Translations under genes and position numbers: made by a program | From: Maribacter sp. | GTDB lineage: Bacteria; Bacteroidota; Bacteroidia; Flavobacteriales; Flavobacteriaceae | Assembly (NCBI GenBank): GCA_003232155.1 | Contig: QILY01000199.1 | Location: 1-6,946, forward strand | DNA: 6,946 nucleotides | Reading direction: 5' to 3' | Shown: piece by piece, positions 1-6,073 of the stretch | How the letters are laid out: every line of letters begins with the position of its first letter | Numbering within the stretch: the stretch's first letter is position 1 | The notes under the pieces: model-generated | What the model saw: the letters and a program-made list of their open reading frames with translations, nothing else | What the model was told of the DNA's origin: nothing | Database searches by the model: none

Positions 1-788
1 CTGGTGATGTAGAAGGAGCTTTAGCTGAATTAGCAATAGGAAGTACCGATGACCAAGATGCAGATGAAGTAGCAGTAGATGATACAGCAGGCAACTTTAC
101 GGCAACGGACGTGGAAGGAGTATTGGCGGAGTTGGCTACGGGAAGTACGGATGACCAGGCCTTAAGTTTGGCCGCCGGAAACATATTGACCTTGGAAGAT
201 GGCGGGACGGTAAACCTAACACCGTTCTTAGATAACACAGATGACCAAAATGCAGATGAAGTAGCAGTAGATGATACAGCAGGAAACTTCACGGCAACAG
301 ATGTGGAAGGAGTATTAGCGGAGTTGGCAACAGGCAGTACCGATGACCAAAACGATTCAGAAGTAGACCTAGCCACTGCAATAGACATTGATGGTGACGG
401 AACGGACGAAACAACAGTTCAAGATGTCATTCAAGAGATAGCTCCTATAGTATCAAAAGCGGCAAGAGTGTTCTACCCACCATCAATTGCGATAGATGTT
501 TCTGCATATTCAGGAACAACTATTTTTAATGAAACTATAGATTTACACGCACAATATATTGCTCAATTCGGTACTCCAATGGTGAGAAGTGATGTTGGAG
601 GAGGCGACGAGGCTCCAGCAGCAATACCTAATTATGCATCAGGTGAACTTTATTATTATGTTACTTTATTTGATACCTCGGTTTTTGACAATGTAGAAAT
701 TGATGCAAATGGTATAATGGAGTACGATATTATTGGAACTCCAGCAGATTTCAATTCATTAATCAACGTAGTATTCGTAGTGAAATAA
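1..788 (+). CDS. Repetitive fibre/adhesin-like surface protein, 3' part
   Basis: The frame is open from the left edge (first full codon at 3) to TAA at 786-788, so only the last 261 residues are visible and the true start lies outside; the GTG at 111 is inside a repeat. The first part (to about 350) is a tandem array of Asp-rich segments built around DVEGVLAELATGSTDDQ, NADEVAVDDTAGNFTAT and an ILTLEDGGTVNLTPFLDN-type segment. Codons 351-464 look like a decayed copy (TTVQDVIQEIAPIVS resembles TATDVEGVLAELATG). From 465 the repeats stop and a 107-residue, aromatic-rich domain follows (RVFYPPSIAIDVS to NSLINVVFVVK), which I cannot assign to a named family. It does not look like a known type IX sorting domain. 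Repeat stalk plus terminal domain recalls fibres or adhesins; that role is inferred from architecture and from the secretion genes 29 nt downstream. No catalytic motif was seen. Confidence 0.8.
   Translation, partial: GDVEGALAELAIGSTDDQDADEVAVDDTAGNFTATDVEGVLAELATGSTDDQALSLAAGNILTLEDGGTVNLTPFLDNTDDQNADEVAVDDTAGNFTATDVEGVLAELATGSTDDQNDSEVDLATAIDIDGDGTDETTVQDVIQEIAPIVSKAARVFYPPSIAIDVSAYSGTTIFNETIDLHAQYIAQFGTPMVRSDVGGGDEAPAAIPNYASGELYYYVTLFDTSVFDNVEIDANGIMEYDIIGTPADFNSLINVVFVVK
6..350 (+). repeat. In-frame coding repeat array of the fibre-like protein
   Basis: Three copies of a 17-residue segment (DVEG[VA]LAELA[TI]GSTDDQ) lie at 6-56, 108-158 and 300-350. Two copies of [DN]ADEVAVDDTAGNFTAT lie at 57-107 and 249-299. 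A different 30-residue segment (ALSLAAGNILTLEDGG...) fills 159-248. The larger period is therefore 64 residues (192 nt: 57-248, then restarting at 249). The 34-codon blocks 57-158 and 249-350 differ by one amino acid but by 11 nucleotides. The array continues past the left edge, so the total copy number is unknown. Confidence 0.9.
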
Positions 789-817
789 TCTAAAGCAAAA
801 TCTGACCCCAAATCGAT

Positions 818-2833
818 TTGAAAAAAATCTATACATATAAGATTATATTCCTCAGCTTTGTTTTTACATTGTTGGGAATTACGGTATCTAATGCCCAATT
901 TTTATTACAGGCACCCAATAGTGGCAATGAAGACAATTATCAATGGTTTGAAGCATCTGATACCGCTACGGTATTGGGTACGGATTTCTTTTATGAGGCA
1001 ACTCAGCCGGGTGTTTATTTTGCAACTTATACAGGTACTATTTGTGGCTCTAATGCCACAGGTTATTTTATTTTGACCGATTGTACCACACCTGATAACG
1101 AAGTGACTTTAGATATTTCAGCAAGTGTACTAGCTTCAGCAACAGTGAGTTGGTCGCCAGCTGTAACCGGAGATACGTTACGCCCTTTAGTGACAGCTAC
1201 CTCGACTGTGGTTCGCTATACGGCAACGGTTACAAAAGCAGGAAATTCAACAAGCCTTCCTAATTTTACGGTTGTATGTATGGCTCAAGCGGCCATTTTG
1301 GTAGATGATTCTATTAGTACAGATGAAGATGTGGCAGTTGTCGTAGATATCTATGCGAATGATTCTAATTTACCTGCTACAGGAACTTTGATGACCACTA
1401 ATCCTGCAAATGGAACAGTGAATATTGATGATAACGGTACACCAAATGACCCTACTGATGATATTGTCACTTATACACCAAACCCTGATTATAACGGTTC
1501 TGATTCTTTTGATTATACCGTATGTAATACGTTTGGTGATTGTAGTACGGCAACGGTTACGATAGATGTACTTCCAATAGTTGATGCTATAGATGATACC
1601 GTAACAACTACACGAAATACTCCAGTGATCATCGATATTTTAGCAAATGACAACGATTTACCTACTACGGGTAACTTGACTACAACCAACCCTACTAATG
1701 GAACTATTGTAATTAATGACAATGGTACGCCCAATGACCCATCAGATGATAATGTTTTTTATACGCCCAATGTTGACTTTGTAGGAACAGATACATTTAC
1801 ATATACTATTTGTGATAGTTTGGGCAATTGTAGTACAGCAATAGTAACAGTTATAGTTACCGATGCAGTTGACCTTGACACGGATAATGATGGTATTTTA
1901 GACAGCTTTGAGGACTTGAATTTGGATAATGATAATGACCCAGCTACTGATATTACAGATAGTGATGGTGATGGTATTGCCGATTATCTAGATATTGATA
2001 GTGATAATGATGGTATTCCTGATAATGTAGAAGCACAAACAACAGCAGATTATATTCCACCAAGTGGTGTTGATGCCAATGCGAATGGTTTAGATGATGC
2101 CTATGAAGGTCCGGGAGTCCTTGGTTTATTCCCTGTAGATACTGATGGCGATAGCCTACCTGATTATTTAGATGAGGATAGTGATAATGATAATGTACCT
2201 GATGCTATTGAGGCCCATGATTTTGATAATGATGGTGTACCAGAAGTAGTCTTTATTGGATCAGATAGTGATAATGATGGTCTAGATGATGCCTTTGAAG
2301 GAGATACATTAATTGATATTGATGTAAATGATGAGATTGATGATCCAATAAACAATCTACCTAATACAGATAATGATAATGAATCTGATTATAGGGACAC
2401 CGATGATGATGATGACGGTATTGAGACCATTGATGAAGATTTGAACGGTGATGGTGATTATGCTAATGACGATTCAGATAGTGATGGAATTCCAAATTAT
2501 TTAGATAGTGATATAGAAATAGCTAACGTTGAAGTCGAAGTATTTAATGTAATTACACCTAACGGAGATAATGTACACGATGTACTTACCATAAGTGGGT
2601 TAGAGAATTTTCCTGAAAATACTATAAAAATATACAATAGATGGGGCGTTTTAGTGTTTACTACTAACGCATATAATACAGAAGGAAACGTTTTTGATGG
2701 TACTTCAAATGGAAGGGCAACCATAAGTCAAGATCGTAAACTGCCTGTAGGAACGTATTTCTATATTCTAGATTACCAAAATGCAACGGGTACTGTGAGA
2801 TCACAGTCAGGTTACCTGTATTTAAACAGATAA
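818..2833 (+). CDS. Secreted Big_9/TSP3-repeat protein with gliding-motility (type B T9SS) C-terminal domain
   Basis: This 671-residue protein is probably exported by Sec and then by the type IX system to the cell surface. Start: TTG at 818 is the only usable start; it gives a textbook signal peptide (KK at 2-3, hydrophobic core about 9-23, cleavage after SNA at 24-26), the frame is closed at 803, and the next in-frame Met is residue 155. Domains: an Ig-like region (28-157), two Big_9 cadherin-like domains (158-253, 254-350), each with a C-x5-C pair (C236/C242, C332/C338), a TSP3-type Asp-rich array (351-568), and a C-terminal domain of TIGR04131/CHU_C type (569-671) with FNVITPNGDNVHD, IKIYNRWG and LPVGTYFYILDY. 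Type B sorting domains are known to depend on SprF-like partners, and such a gene begins 7 nt downstream. A structural, adhesive or calcium-stiffened surface role is inferred; the ligand is unknown. Confidence 0.93.
   Translation: MKKIYTYKIIFLSFVFTLLGITVSNAQFLLQAPNSGNEDNYQWFEASDTATVLGTDFFYEATQPGVYFATYTGTICGSNATGYFILTDCTTPDNEVTLDISASVLASATVSWSPAVTGDTLRPLVTATSTVVRYTATVTKAGNSTSLPNFTVVCMAQAAILVDDSISTDEDVAVVVDIYANDSNLPATGTLMTTNPANGTVNIDDNGTPNDPTDDIVTYTPNPDYNGSDSFDYTVCNTFGDCSTATVTIDVLPIVDAIDDTVTTTRNTPVIIDILANDNDLPTTGNLTTTNPTNGTIVINDNGTPNDPSDDNVFYTPNVDFVGTDTFTYTICDSLGNCSTAIVTVIVTDAVDLDTDNDGILDSFEDLNLDNDNDPATDITDSDGDGIADYLDIDSDNDGIPDNVEAQTTADYIPPSGVDANANGLDDAYEGPGVLGLFPVDTDGDSLPDYLDEDSDNDNVPDAIEAHDFDNDGVPEVVFIGSDSDNDGLDDAFEGDTLIDIDVNDEIDDPINNLPNTDNDNESDYRDTDDDDDGIETIDEDLNGDGDYANDDSDSDGIPNYLDSDIEIANVEVEVFNVITPNGDNVHDVLTISGLENFPENTIKIYNRWGVLVFTTNAYNTEGNVFDGTSNGRATISQDRKLPVGTYFYILDYQNATGTVRSQSGYLYLNR
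1289..1867 (+). repeat. Tandem Big_9 (cadherin-like) domain pair
   Basis: Two consecutive domains of 96 and 97 residues share the order I[LV]A-ND-LP-TG-L-TTNP-NGT-NDNGTPNDP-DD-YTPN-D-G-D-F-YT-C-GNCSTA-VT. Both have the same C-x5-C pair near the end, which could form a small disulfide loop outside the cell. The copies have diverged at the DNA level, so this is an old duplication or a family pattern rather than a recent one. Confidence 0.85.
1868..2521 (+). repeat. TSP3-type calcium-binding Asp-rich repeat array
   Basis: Residues 351-568 hold about twelve D-x-D-x-D-G/N-x-x-D units, such as DTDNDGILD, DSDGDGIAD, DSDNDGIPD and DSDSDGIPN. This pattern binds calcium in thrombospondin type 3 repeats. 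A longer period is visible: units starting at DYLD (residues 389 and 449) and DYRD (524) each run through an acidic site, with a GLDDA[YF]EG element in the first two. Several units have lost the usual Gly (DNDNVPD, DNDNESD) or Asp (DANANGLDD). Strong GAT codon bias makes long antisense open frames here that are not genes. Confidence 0.85.
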
Positions 2834-2840
2834 ATTATAA

Positions 2841-3794
2841 ATGTCATTTATAAAACAACATATACATTTAACCAAGCAAGTACTTGCTAATGTTCTCTTT
2901 TTTGTGATGTTGTCTGCGTGTACTTTATATGGTCAGCAAGATGCTCAATATACACAGTATATGTACAATACAGTTAGTGTAAACCCAGGTTATGCTGGGT
3001 CAAGAGGTCACCTTAGTGTTGCTGCTCTACATAGGTCTCAATGGCTTGGTTTAGATGGTGCGCCAACAACACAAACTTTAAATGTTCACTCACCTATAGG
3101 TTATAGGGGAGTAGGCTTGGGTTTCTCAGTTGTAAAAGATGATATAGGTCCTACTTCAGAAACCAACTTTGATATTGACTTTTCGTATACTATTTACACG
3201 TCTACTGAAGGTAGGCTCAGCTTTGGTCTTAAGGCAGGAGCAAATTTATTGGATATACGATTTTCAGAGTTGAATCAATTTGCACCTGATGTAACCTTAG
3301 CACAAGATATTGATAATAGGTTCTCCCCAAATTTTGGAGCAGGAGTTTATTATCATACCAATAAATTTTATGCAGGCTTATCGGTTCCTAGGTTTTTAGA
3401 GGTTTCTCACTTTGAGGAATCTTCGATATCAACGGCAAGAGAACAAATGAACTTTTATTTGATTACAGGTTATGTTTGGGATTTGAATCCAAACTTAAAA
3501 TTTAAACCTACCTTATTGAGTAAATTAGTTCAAGGGGCACCGTTGCAAGTAGATGTTTCTGCAAATTTCATGTTGAACGATAAATTTATTTTAGGTGCTG
3601 CTTATAGATGGGATGCCGCCGTAAGTGCTTTGGTTGGTTTTAATATCTCCGACGGATTTTTTTTAGGGATGGCCTATGACAGAGAAATTACTGAATTAGG
3701 CAGTGTAGCCTTCAATGATGGTTCTTTTGAGGTTATTCTTCGCTATGATTTTATTTCTTCAAAAGGCAATCTAAAATCGCCTAGATTCTTCTAA
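2841..3794 (+). CDS. PorP/SprF-family type IX secretion outer-membrane protein
   Basis: This 317-residue protein belongs to the PorP/SprF family, predicted outer-membrane beta-barrel proteins that work with the type IX secretion system. In Flavobacterium johnsoniae, SprF is needed for surface delivery of the adhesin SprB, and SprF-like proteins are paired with substrates carrying type B sorting domains. Family marks: the mature N terminus QQDAQYTQYMYNT followed by VNPGYAGSRG (about 32-56), HRSQWLGLDGAP (about 65-76), then alternating strands rich in Gly and aromatics (LGFSVVKDDIGP, LSFGLKAG, PNFGAGVYYHTNKFYAGLS) and YDF near the end. The signal peptide spans about residues 1-31. The ATG lies 7 nt after the stop of the sorting-domain gene, so co-transcription and a dedicated partner role are likely. 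A lipobox-like LSAC at residues 24-27 is discussed in the findings. I leave the symbol empty because genomes of this group carry many paralogues. Confidence 0.92.
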   Translation: MSFIKQHIHLTKQVLANVLFFVMLSACTLYGQQDAQYTQYMYNTVSVNPGYAGSRGHLSVAALHRSQWLGLDGAPTTQTLNVHSPIGYRGVGLGFSVVKDDIGPTSETNFDIDFSYTIYTSTEGRLSFGLKAGANLLDIRFSELNQFAPDVTLAQDIDNRFSPNFGAGVYYHTNKFYAGLSVPRFLEVSHFEESSISTAREQMNFYLITGYVWDLNPNLKFKPTLLSKLVQGAPLQVDVSANFMLNDKFILGAAYRWDAAVSALVGFNISDGFFLGMAYDREITELGSVAFNDGSFEVILRYDFISSKGNLKSPRFF

Positions 3795-3866
3795 ATACCT
3801 TCTGTTCAAGTAACGGTAGAGCAGTTTAATTAAATACCATTCCCCTAATTTTTATATAATGTCGTA

Positions 3867-3895
3867 TTGTAAATGGGGTAAAGGTCTTATTTTTG
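3867..3895 (+). promoter_or_regulatory. Predicted flavobacterial sigma-A promoter for idi-queD
   Basis: TTG at 3867-3869, an 18-nt spacer and TATTTTTG at 3888-3895 match the Bacteroidota consensus TTG-N17-23-TAnnTTTG exactly. Transcription would begin near 3900, giving a leader of about 100 nt before the chosen idi start. The surrounding intergenic region (3795-4005) is AT-rich; no riboswitch or small RNA could be recognised in it. Confidence 0.55.
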
Positions 3896-4005
3896 TTAAT
3901 GAACTCGTTTAATTTTTTTGTTTGGAATCGAAAATATTGGCTTTTGTGCCAGTATGAAGTCGTGATTTTATAATTGTGCATTGCTATGAATTAAAGATTG
4001 AAAAT

Positions 4006-4533
4006 TTGAAAGAAGAGAATGTAATCTTGGTTGACCAAGATAATAACCAGATAGGCACTATGCCTAAGATGGAAGCTCATAAAAAAGCAGTTTTGCACCG
4101 TGCGTTTTCGGTTTTTGTAATGAACAACAAAGGTGAGATTATGCTACAACAGCGAGCCGCCCATAAATACCATTCCCCACTTTTGTGGACAAATACTTGT
4201 TGTAGTCACCAACGTGTGGGTGAAACTAATATTCAAGCAGGAAAAAGGCGTTTACAAGAAGAGATGGGTTTTGTTACTGAATTGAATGACCTATTTTCTT
4301 TTATTTACAAAGCATCTTTTGATAACGGACTTACTGAACATGAACTTGACCATGTGATGATGGGCAGTTATGATGAAGAACCTAATATCAATGTTGAAGA
4401 AGTTGTAGATTGGAAATGGATGAAACCTCAAGATATTAAGAACGATATTTTAGAACACCCAGATAACTATACAGCTTGGTTCAAAATTATTTTTGAAAAA
4501 TTTTATGATCACTTAATTGAAAATAACTCATAA
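4006..4533 (+). CDS. idi: Isopentenyl-diphosphate delta-isomerase, type 1
   Basis: Converts isopentenyl diphosphate to dimethylallyl diphosphate in the cytoplasm, feeding isoprenoid synthesis (quinones, carotenoids, undecaprenyl carrier). I chose TTG at 4006, which gives 175 residues beginning MKEENVILVDQDNNQIG, the usual start for this family; an in-frame GTG at 3976 would add ten residues that do not look conserved. Numbering from 4006, visible family residues are the metal ligands H25, H31 and H68, the catalytic Cys in WTNTCCSH (C66, the second Cys), and the E111/E113 pair in LTEHELDH. The Nudix-like helix reads GETNIQAGKRRLQEEMGF (about 72-89). This is the Nudix (type 1) enzyme, not the flavin type 2 enzyme. 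It is first in a pair with the pterin synthase gene, 2 nt apart, and carries a matching promoter upstream. The function is clear; the start is less certain. Confidence 0.93.
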   Translation: MKEENVILVDQDNNQIGTMPKMEAHKKAVLHRAFSVFVMNNKGEIMLQQRAAHKYHSPLLWTNTCCSHQRVGETNIQAGKRRLQEEMGFVTELNDLFSFIYKASFDNGLTEHELDHVMMGSYDEEPNINVEEVVDWKWMKPQDIKNDILEHPDNYTAWFKIIFEKFYDHLIENNS

Positions 4534-4535
4534 TA

Positions 4536-4946
4536 ATGAAGGTAAAAGTTAGTAGAAAAGCCCATTTCAATGCTGCACATCGTTTGTATAGACCTGATTG
4601 GAGTTTTGAAAAAAACGATGCTGTTTTCGGAAAATGTAACAACCCTAACTTTCATGGCCATAATTATGAACTTATTGTCAGTGTTCGCGGAGAAATAGAC
4701 CAAGAGACCGGTTTTGTAATAGACATGAAAATTTTAAAAGACTTAATAAAAAGTGAAATCGAAAACGCTTTTGATCACAAAAACCTAAATCTAGAGGTAT
4801 CAGAGTTTAAAGAATTAAACCCAACGGCTGAAAATATTGCCGTAGTTATTTGGAATAAATTACGCCCCCATATTGATAAAGAAAAAGAACTCGAAGTTAT
4901 ACTATATGAGACCCCAAGAAACTTTGTAAGCTATTCAGGAAATTAA
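4536..4946 (+). CDS. queD: 6-carboxytetrahydropterin / 6-pyruvoyl-tetrahydropterin synthase family enzyme
   Basis: This 136-residue cytoplasmic tunnel-fold enzyme acts on dihydroneopterin triphosphate. QueD makes 6-carboxytetrahydropterin for queuosine and other 7-deazaguanines, and the related PTPS makes 6-pyruvoyl-tetrahydropterin. Zinc ligands are H15 (in NAAHRL) and H40/H42 (in FHGHNYEL). The catalytic Cys is C34 in FGKCNNPNF, D80/H81 in AFDHKNLN complete the catalytic set, and E125 in YETPRN is the pterin-anchoring Glu. C34 is separated from HGH by five residues, as in animal PTPS (GKCNNPNGHGHNY), whereas E. coli QueD has three (CGRLHGH). The exact product is therefore less certain than the family, and the symbol follows usual bacterial naming. 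ATG at 4536 is 2 nt after the idi stop, implying co-transcription and possibly coupled translation. The gene ends in tandem stops (TAA TAG). No other queuosine gene lies in the window. Confidence 0.9.
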   Translation: MKVKVSRKAHFNAAHRLYRPDWSFEKNDAVFGKCNNPNFHGHNYELIVSVRGEIDQETGFVIDMKILKDLIKSEIENAFDHKNLNLEVSEFKELNPTAENIAVVIWNKLRPHIDKEKELEVILYETPRNFVSYSGN

Positions 4947-5013
4947 TAGTGTCAAGTTCAAGTGCCAGTTTATAAAACGTTTATAGATTTATAAGTTCAG
5001 AAATGTATTATTT

Positions 5014-5040
5014 CCTAACCCCTAACCCCTAACCCCTAAA
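5014..5040 (+). repeat. Telomere-like heptamer tandem repeat touching the manA start
   Basis: Three perfect copies of CCTAACC (5014-5020, 5021-5027, 5028-5034) plus a partial CCTAAA (5035-5040) end directly at the manA ATG. On the opposite strand this is GGGGTTA repeated, with three G4 runs and a trailing GG. It occupies the whole region where a ribosome would first contact the message and is C-rich, unlike the A-rich leaders of the neighbours. Confidence 0.9.
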
Positions 5041-6003
5041 ATGTATCCATTAAAATTTCATCCTATTTTAAAAGAACGCCTTTGGGGAGGAACTAAACTA
5101 AAAGGTATTTTAGGTAAATCCATTGAAAGTGATATTACAGGAGAAAGTTGGGAACTTTCCACAGTAAAAGGAGCTGTTTCAATAGTTGCTAATGGTAAAT
5201 TTTCAGGTACCTCTTTACAGGAATTGATAGCTAAAAACCCTCAGGCTCTTTTAGGTGAAAGTGTTGTAGAACGTTTTGGTAGAGATTTTCCTATTCTTAT
5301 TAAGTTTATTGATGCGAAACAAGATTTATCTATTCAATTGCATCCTAATGACGCATTGGCCAAAGAACGGCATGATTCCTTCGGAAAAACTGAAATGTGG
5401 TATGTTATGGATGCTGATGATAATGCCAATTTAATTGTTGGTTTTAACAAAGATGTAACCAAAGAAGAATATTCAGATAGTTTAGAAAATGATACTCTTT
5501 TAAATTTACTGAACTACGAATCAGTAAAAGAAGGAGACACTTTTTTTATAAACACAGGAAAAATACATGCCATTGGTGCTGGTGTATTATTGGCGGAGAT
5601 TCAGCAAACCTCTGATGTGACTTACCGGGTTTTTGATTTTAAAAGGAAAGATAAAAATGGAAACCTAAGAGAATTGCATGCTGAAATGGCCTTAGATGCT
5701 ATTGATTATACTAAAAAAGATGATTTTAAGGTAAATTATCCTGATACTACGAATGCTGTAAATGTTATGGTCGCATGTCCATATTTTAATACAAACTATA
5801 TCCATCTAACAAAAGATTTGGAACAAGATGTATCGCAAAGAGACTCGTTTACTATCTATATGTGTGTTGGTGGTTCGATTGCTGTAGAAAATGAGTATGG
5901 AACTACTACTATTCAAAAAGGAGAAACAGTTCTTGTGCCCGCTAATTCTACATTTATTAACCTTAAAACAATTGGTGCTAAAATTTTAGAAGTAACGATA
6001 TAA
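5041..6003 (+). CDS. manA: Mannose-6-phosphate isomerase, class I
   Basis: This cytoplasmic zinc enzyme interconverts fructose 6-phosphate and mannose 6-phosphate, linking glycolysis with mannose use and with GDP-mannose/GDP-fucose supply for surface polysaccharide. The 320-residue length fits the short, Bacillus-like class I form. The N terminus (MYPLKFHPILKERLWGG) is typical and fixes the ATG at 5041. Zinc ligands are visible as Q99 and H101 in IQLHPND, E118 in KTEMWYV and H176 in GKIHAIGAG. R196 in TYRVFDFKR matches the catalytic Arg. A cupin-like C-terminal part ends with the IQKGETVLVPA element near 291-301. It follows queD after 94 nt with no strong promoter seen in between (TAGATTTA at 4984-4991 is one base off the -7 consensus, without a TTG partner), so read-through from the idi promoter is possible. 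The leader is the heptamer repeat described separately. Confidence 0.95.
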   Translation: MYPLKFHPILKERLWGGTKLKGILGKSIESDITGESWELSTVKGAVSIVANGKFSGTSLQELIAKNPQALLGESVVERFGRDFPILIKFIDAKQDLSIQLHPNDALAKERHDSFGKTEMWYVMDADDNANLIVGFNKDVTKEEYSDSLENDTLLNLLNYESVKEGDTFFINTGKIHAIGAGVLLAEIQQTSDVTYRVFDFKRKDKNGNLRELHAEMALDAIDYTKKDDFKVNYPDTTNAVNVMVACPYFNTNYIHLTKDLEQDVSQRDSFTIYMCVGGSIAVENEYGTTTIQKGETVLVPANSTFINLKTIGAKILEVTI

Positions 6004-6046
6004 CTAATTTTTTTATAACTACTATGAAGTGGGGAATTGAAAAACC

Positions 6047-6068
6047 CTATTTTTGCAAAAAAAAATAG
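6047..6068. repeat. Inverted repeat over promoter and transcript start
   Basis: CTATTTTT (6047-6054) and AAAAATAG (6061-6068) are perfect 8-bp inverted arms with a 6-nt spacer, spanning the -7 element and the likely transcription start. This could be an operator half-site pair or chance in AT-rich DNA; the arms are low in complexity. Confidence 0.4.
6048..6055 (+). promoter_or_regulatory. Predicted -7 promoter element for the 89-residue gene
   Basis: TATTTTTG is a perfect TAnnTTTG box. Transcription would start near 6062, leaving a very short, A-rich leader before ATG at 6074. No TTG lies at the usual upstream distance; the nearest, at 6037-6039, is only 8 nt away, so the -33 side is weak. 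The same 8-mer is the -7 box of the idi promoter. Confidence 0.4.
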
Positions 6069-6073
6069 TATAA

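Noticed and set aside
656..1076. Open frames at 656-898 (-) and 858-1076 (+) that overlap the two surface genes
   Set aside because: Both lie over well-supported coding sequence (domain and signal peptide) and show no family-like sequence.
1513..2724. Three minus-strand open frames (63-75 residues) opposite the Big_9, TSP3 and sorting-domain regions
   Set aside because: They mirror Asp/Thr-rich coding DNA, whose codon bias removes antisense stops. They lack leaders, and the + frame is clearly the gene.
3836..3895. Possible intrinsic terminator after the PorP/SprF gene (ACC..CCCC pairing with GGGG..GGT, then a T-rich stretch)
   Set aside because: The stem is short and interrupted by a bulge and an A-A mismatch, the loop is nearly 30 nt, and the T-rich part is the promoter -7 box. 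The end of the surface-gene transcript is therefore left undefined.
4509..4703. Minus-strand open frame across the idi/queD junction
   Set aside because: It is antisense to the start of queD, which has all its active-site residues; there is no independent support.
4971..4985. TATAAA-ACG-TTTATA inverted repeat between queD and manA
   Set aside because: Six AT-only base pairs are expected often by chance in this AT-rich intergenic DNA, and no promoter or T-tract fits it.
4951..5012. TCAAGTTCAAGTGCCAGTT-type sequence between queD and manA as a dispersed repeat or small RNA
   Set aside because: It resembles short repeats sometimes seen between flavobacterial genes, but only one copy lies in the window and no stable fold was found.
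5014..5040. Heptamer array as a CRISPR or true telomere
   Set aside because: Seven-base units without spacers are not CRISPR, and an internal 27-nt array between coding genes is not a chromosome end.
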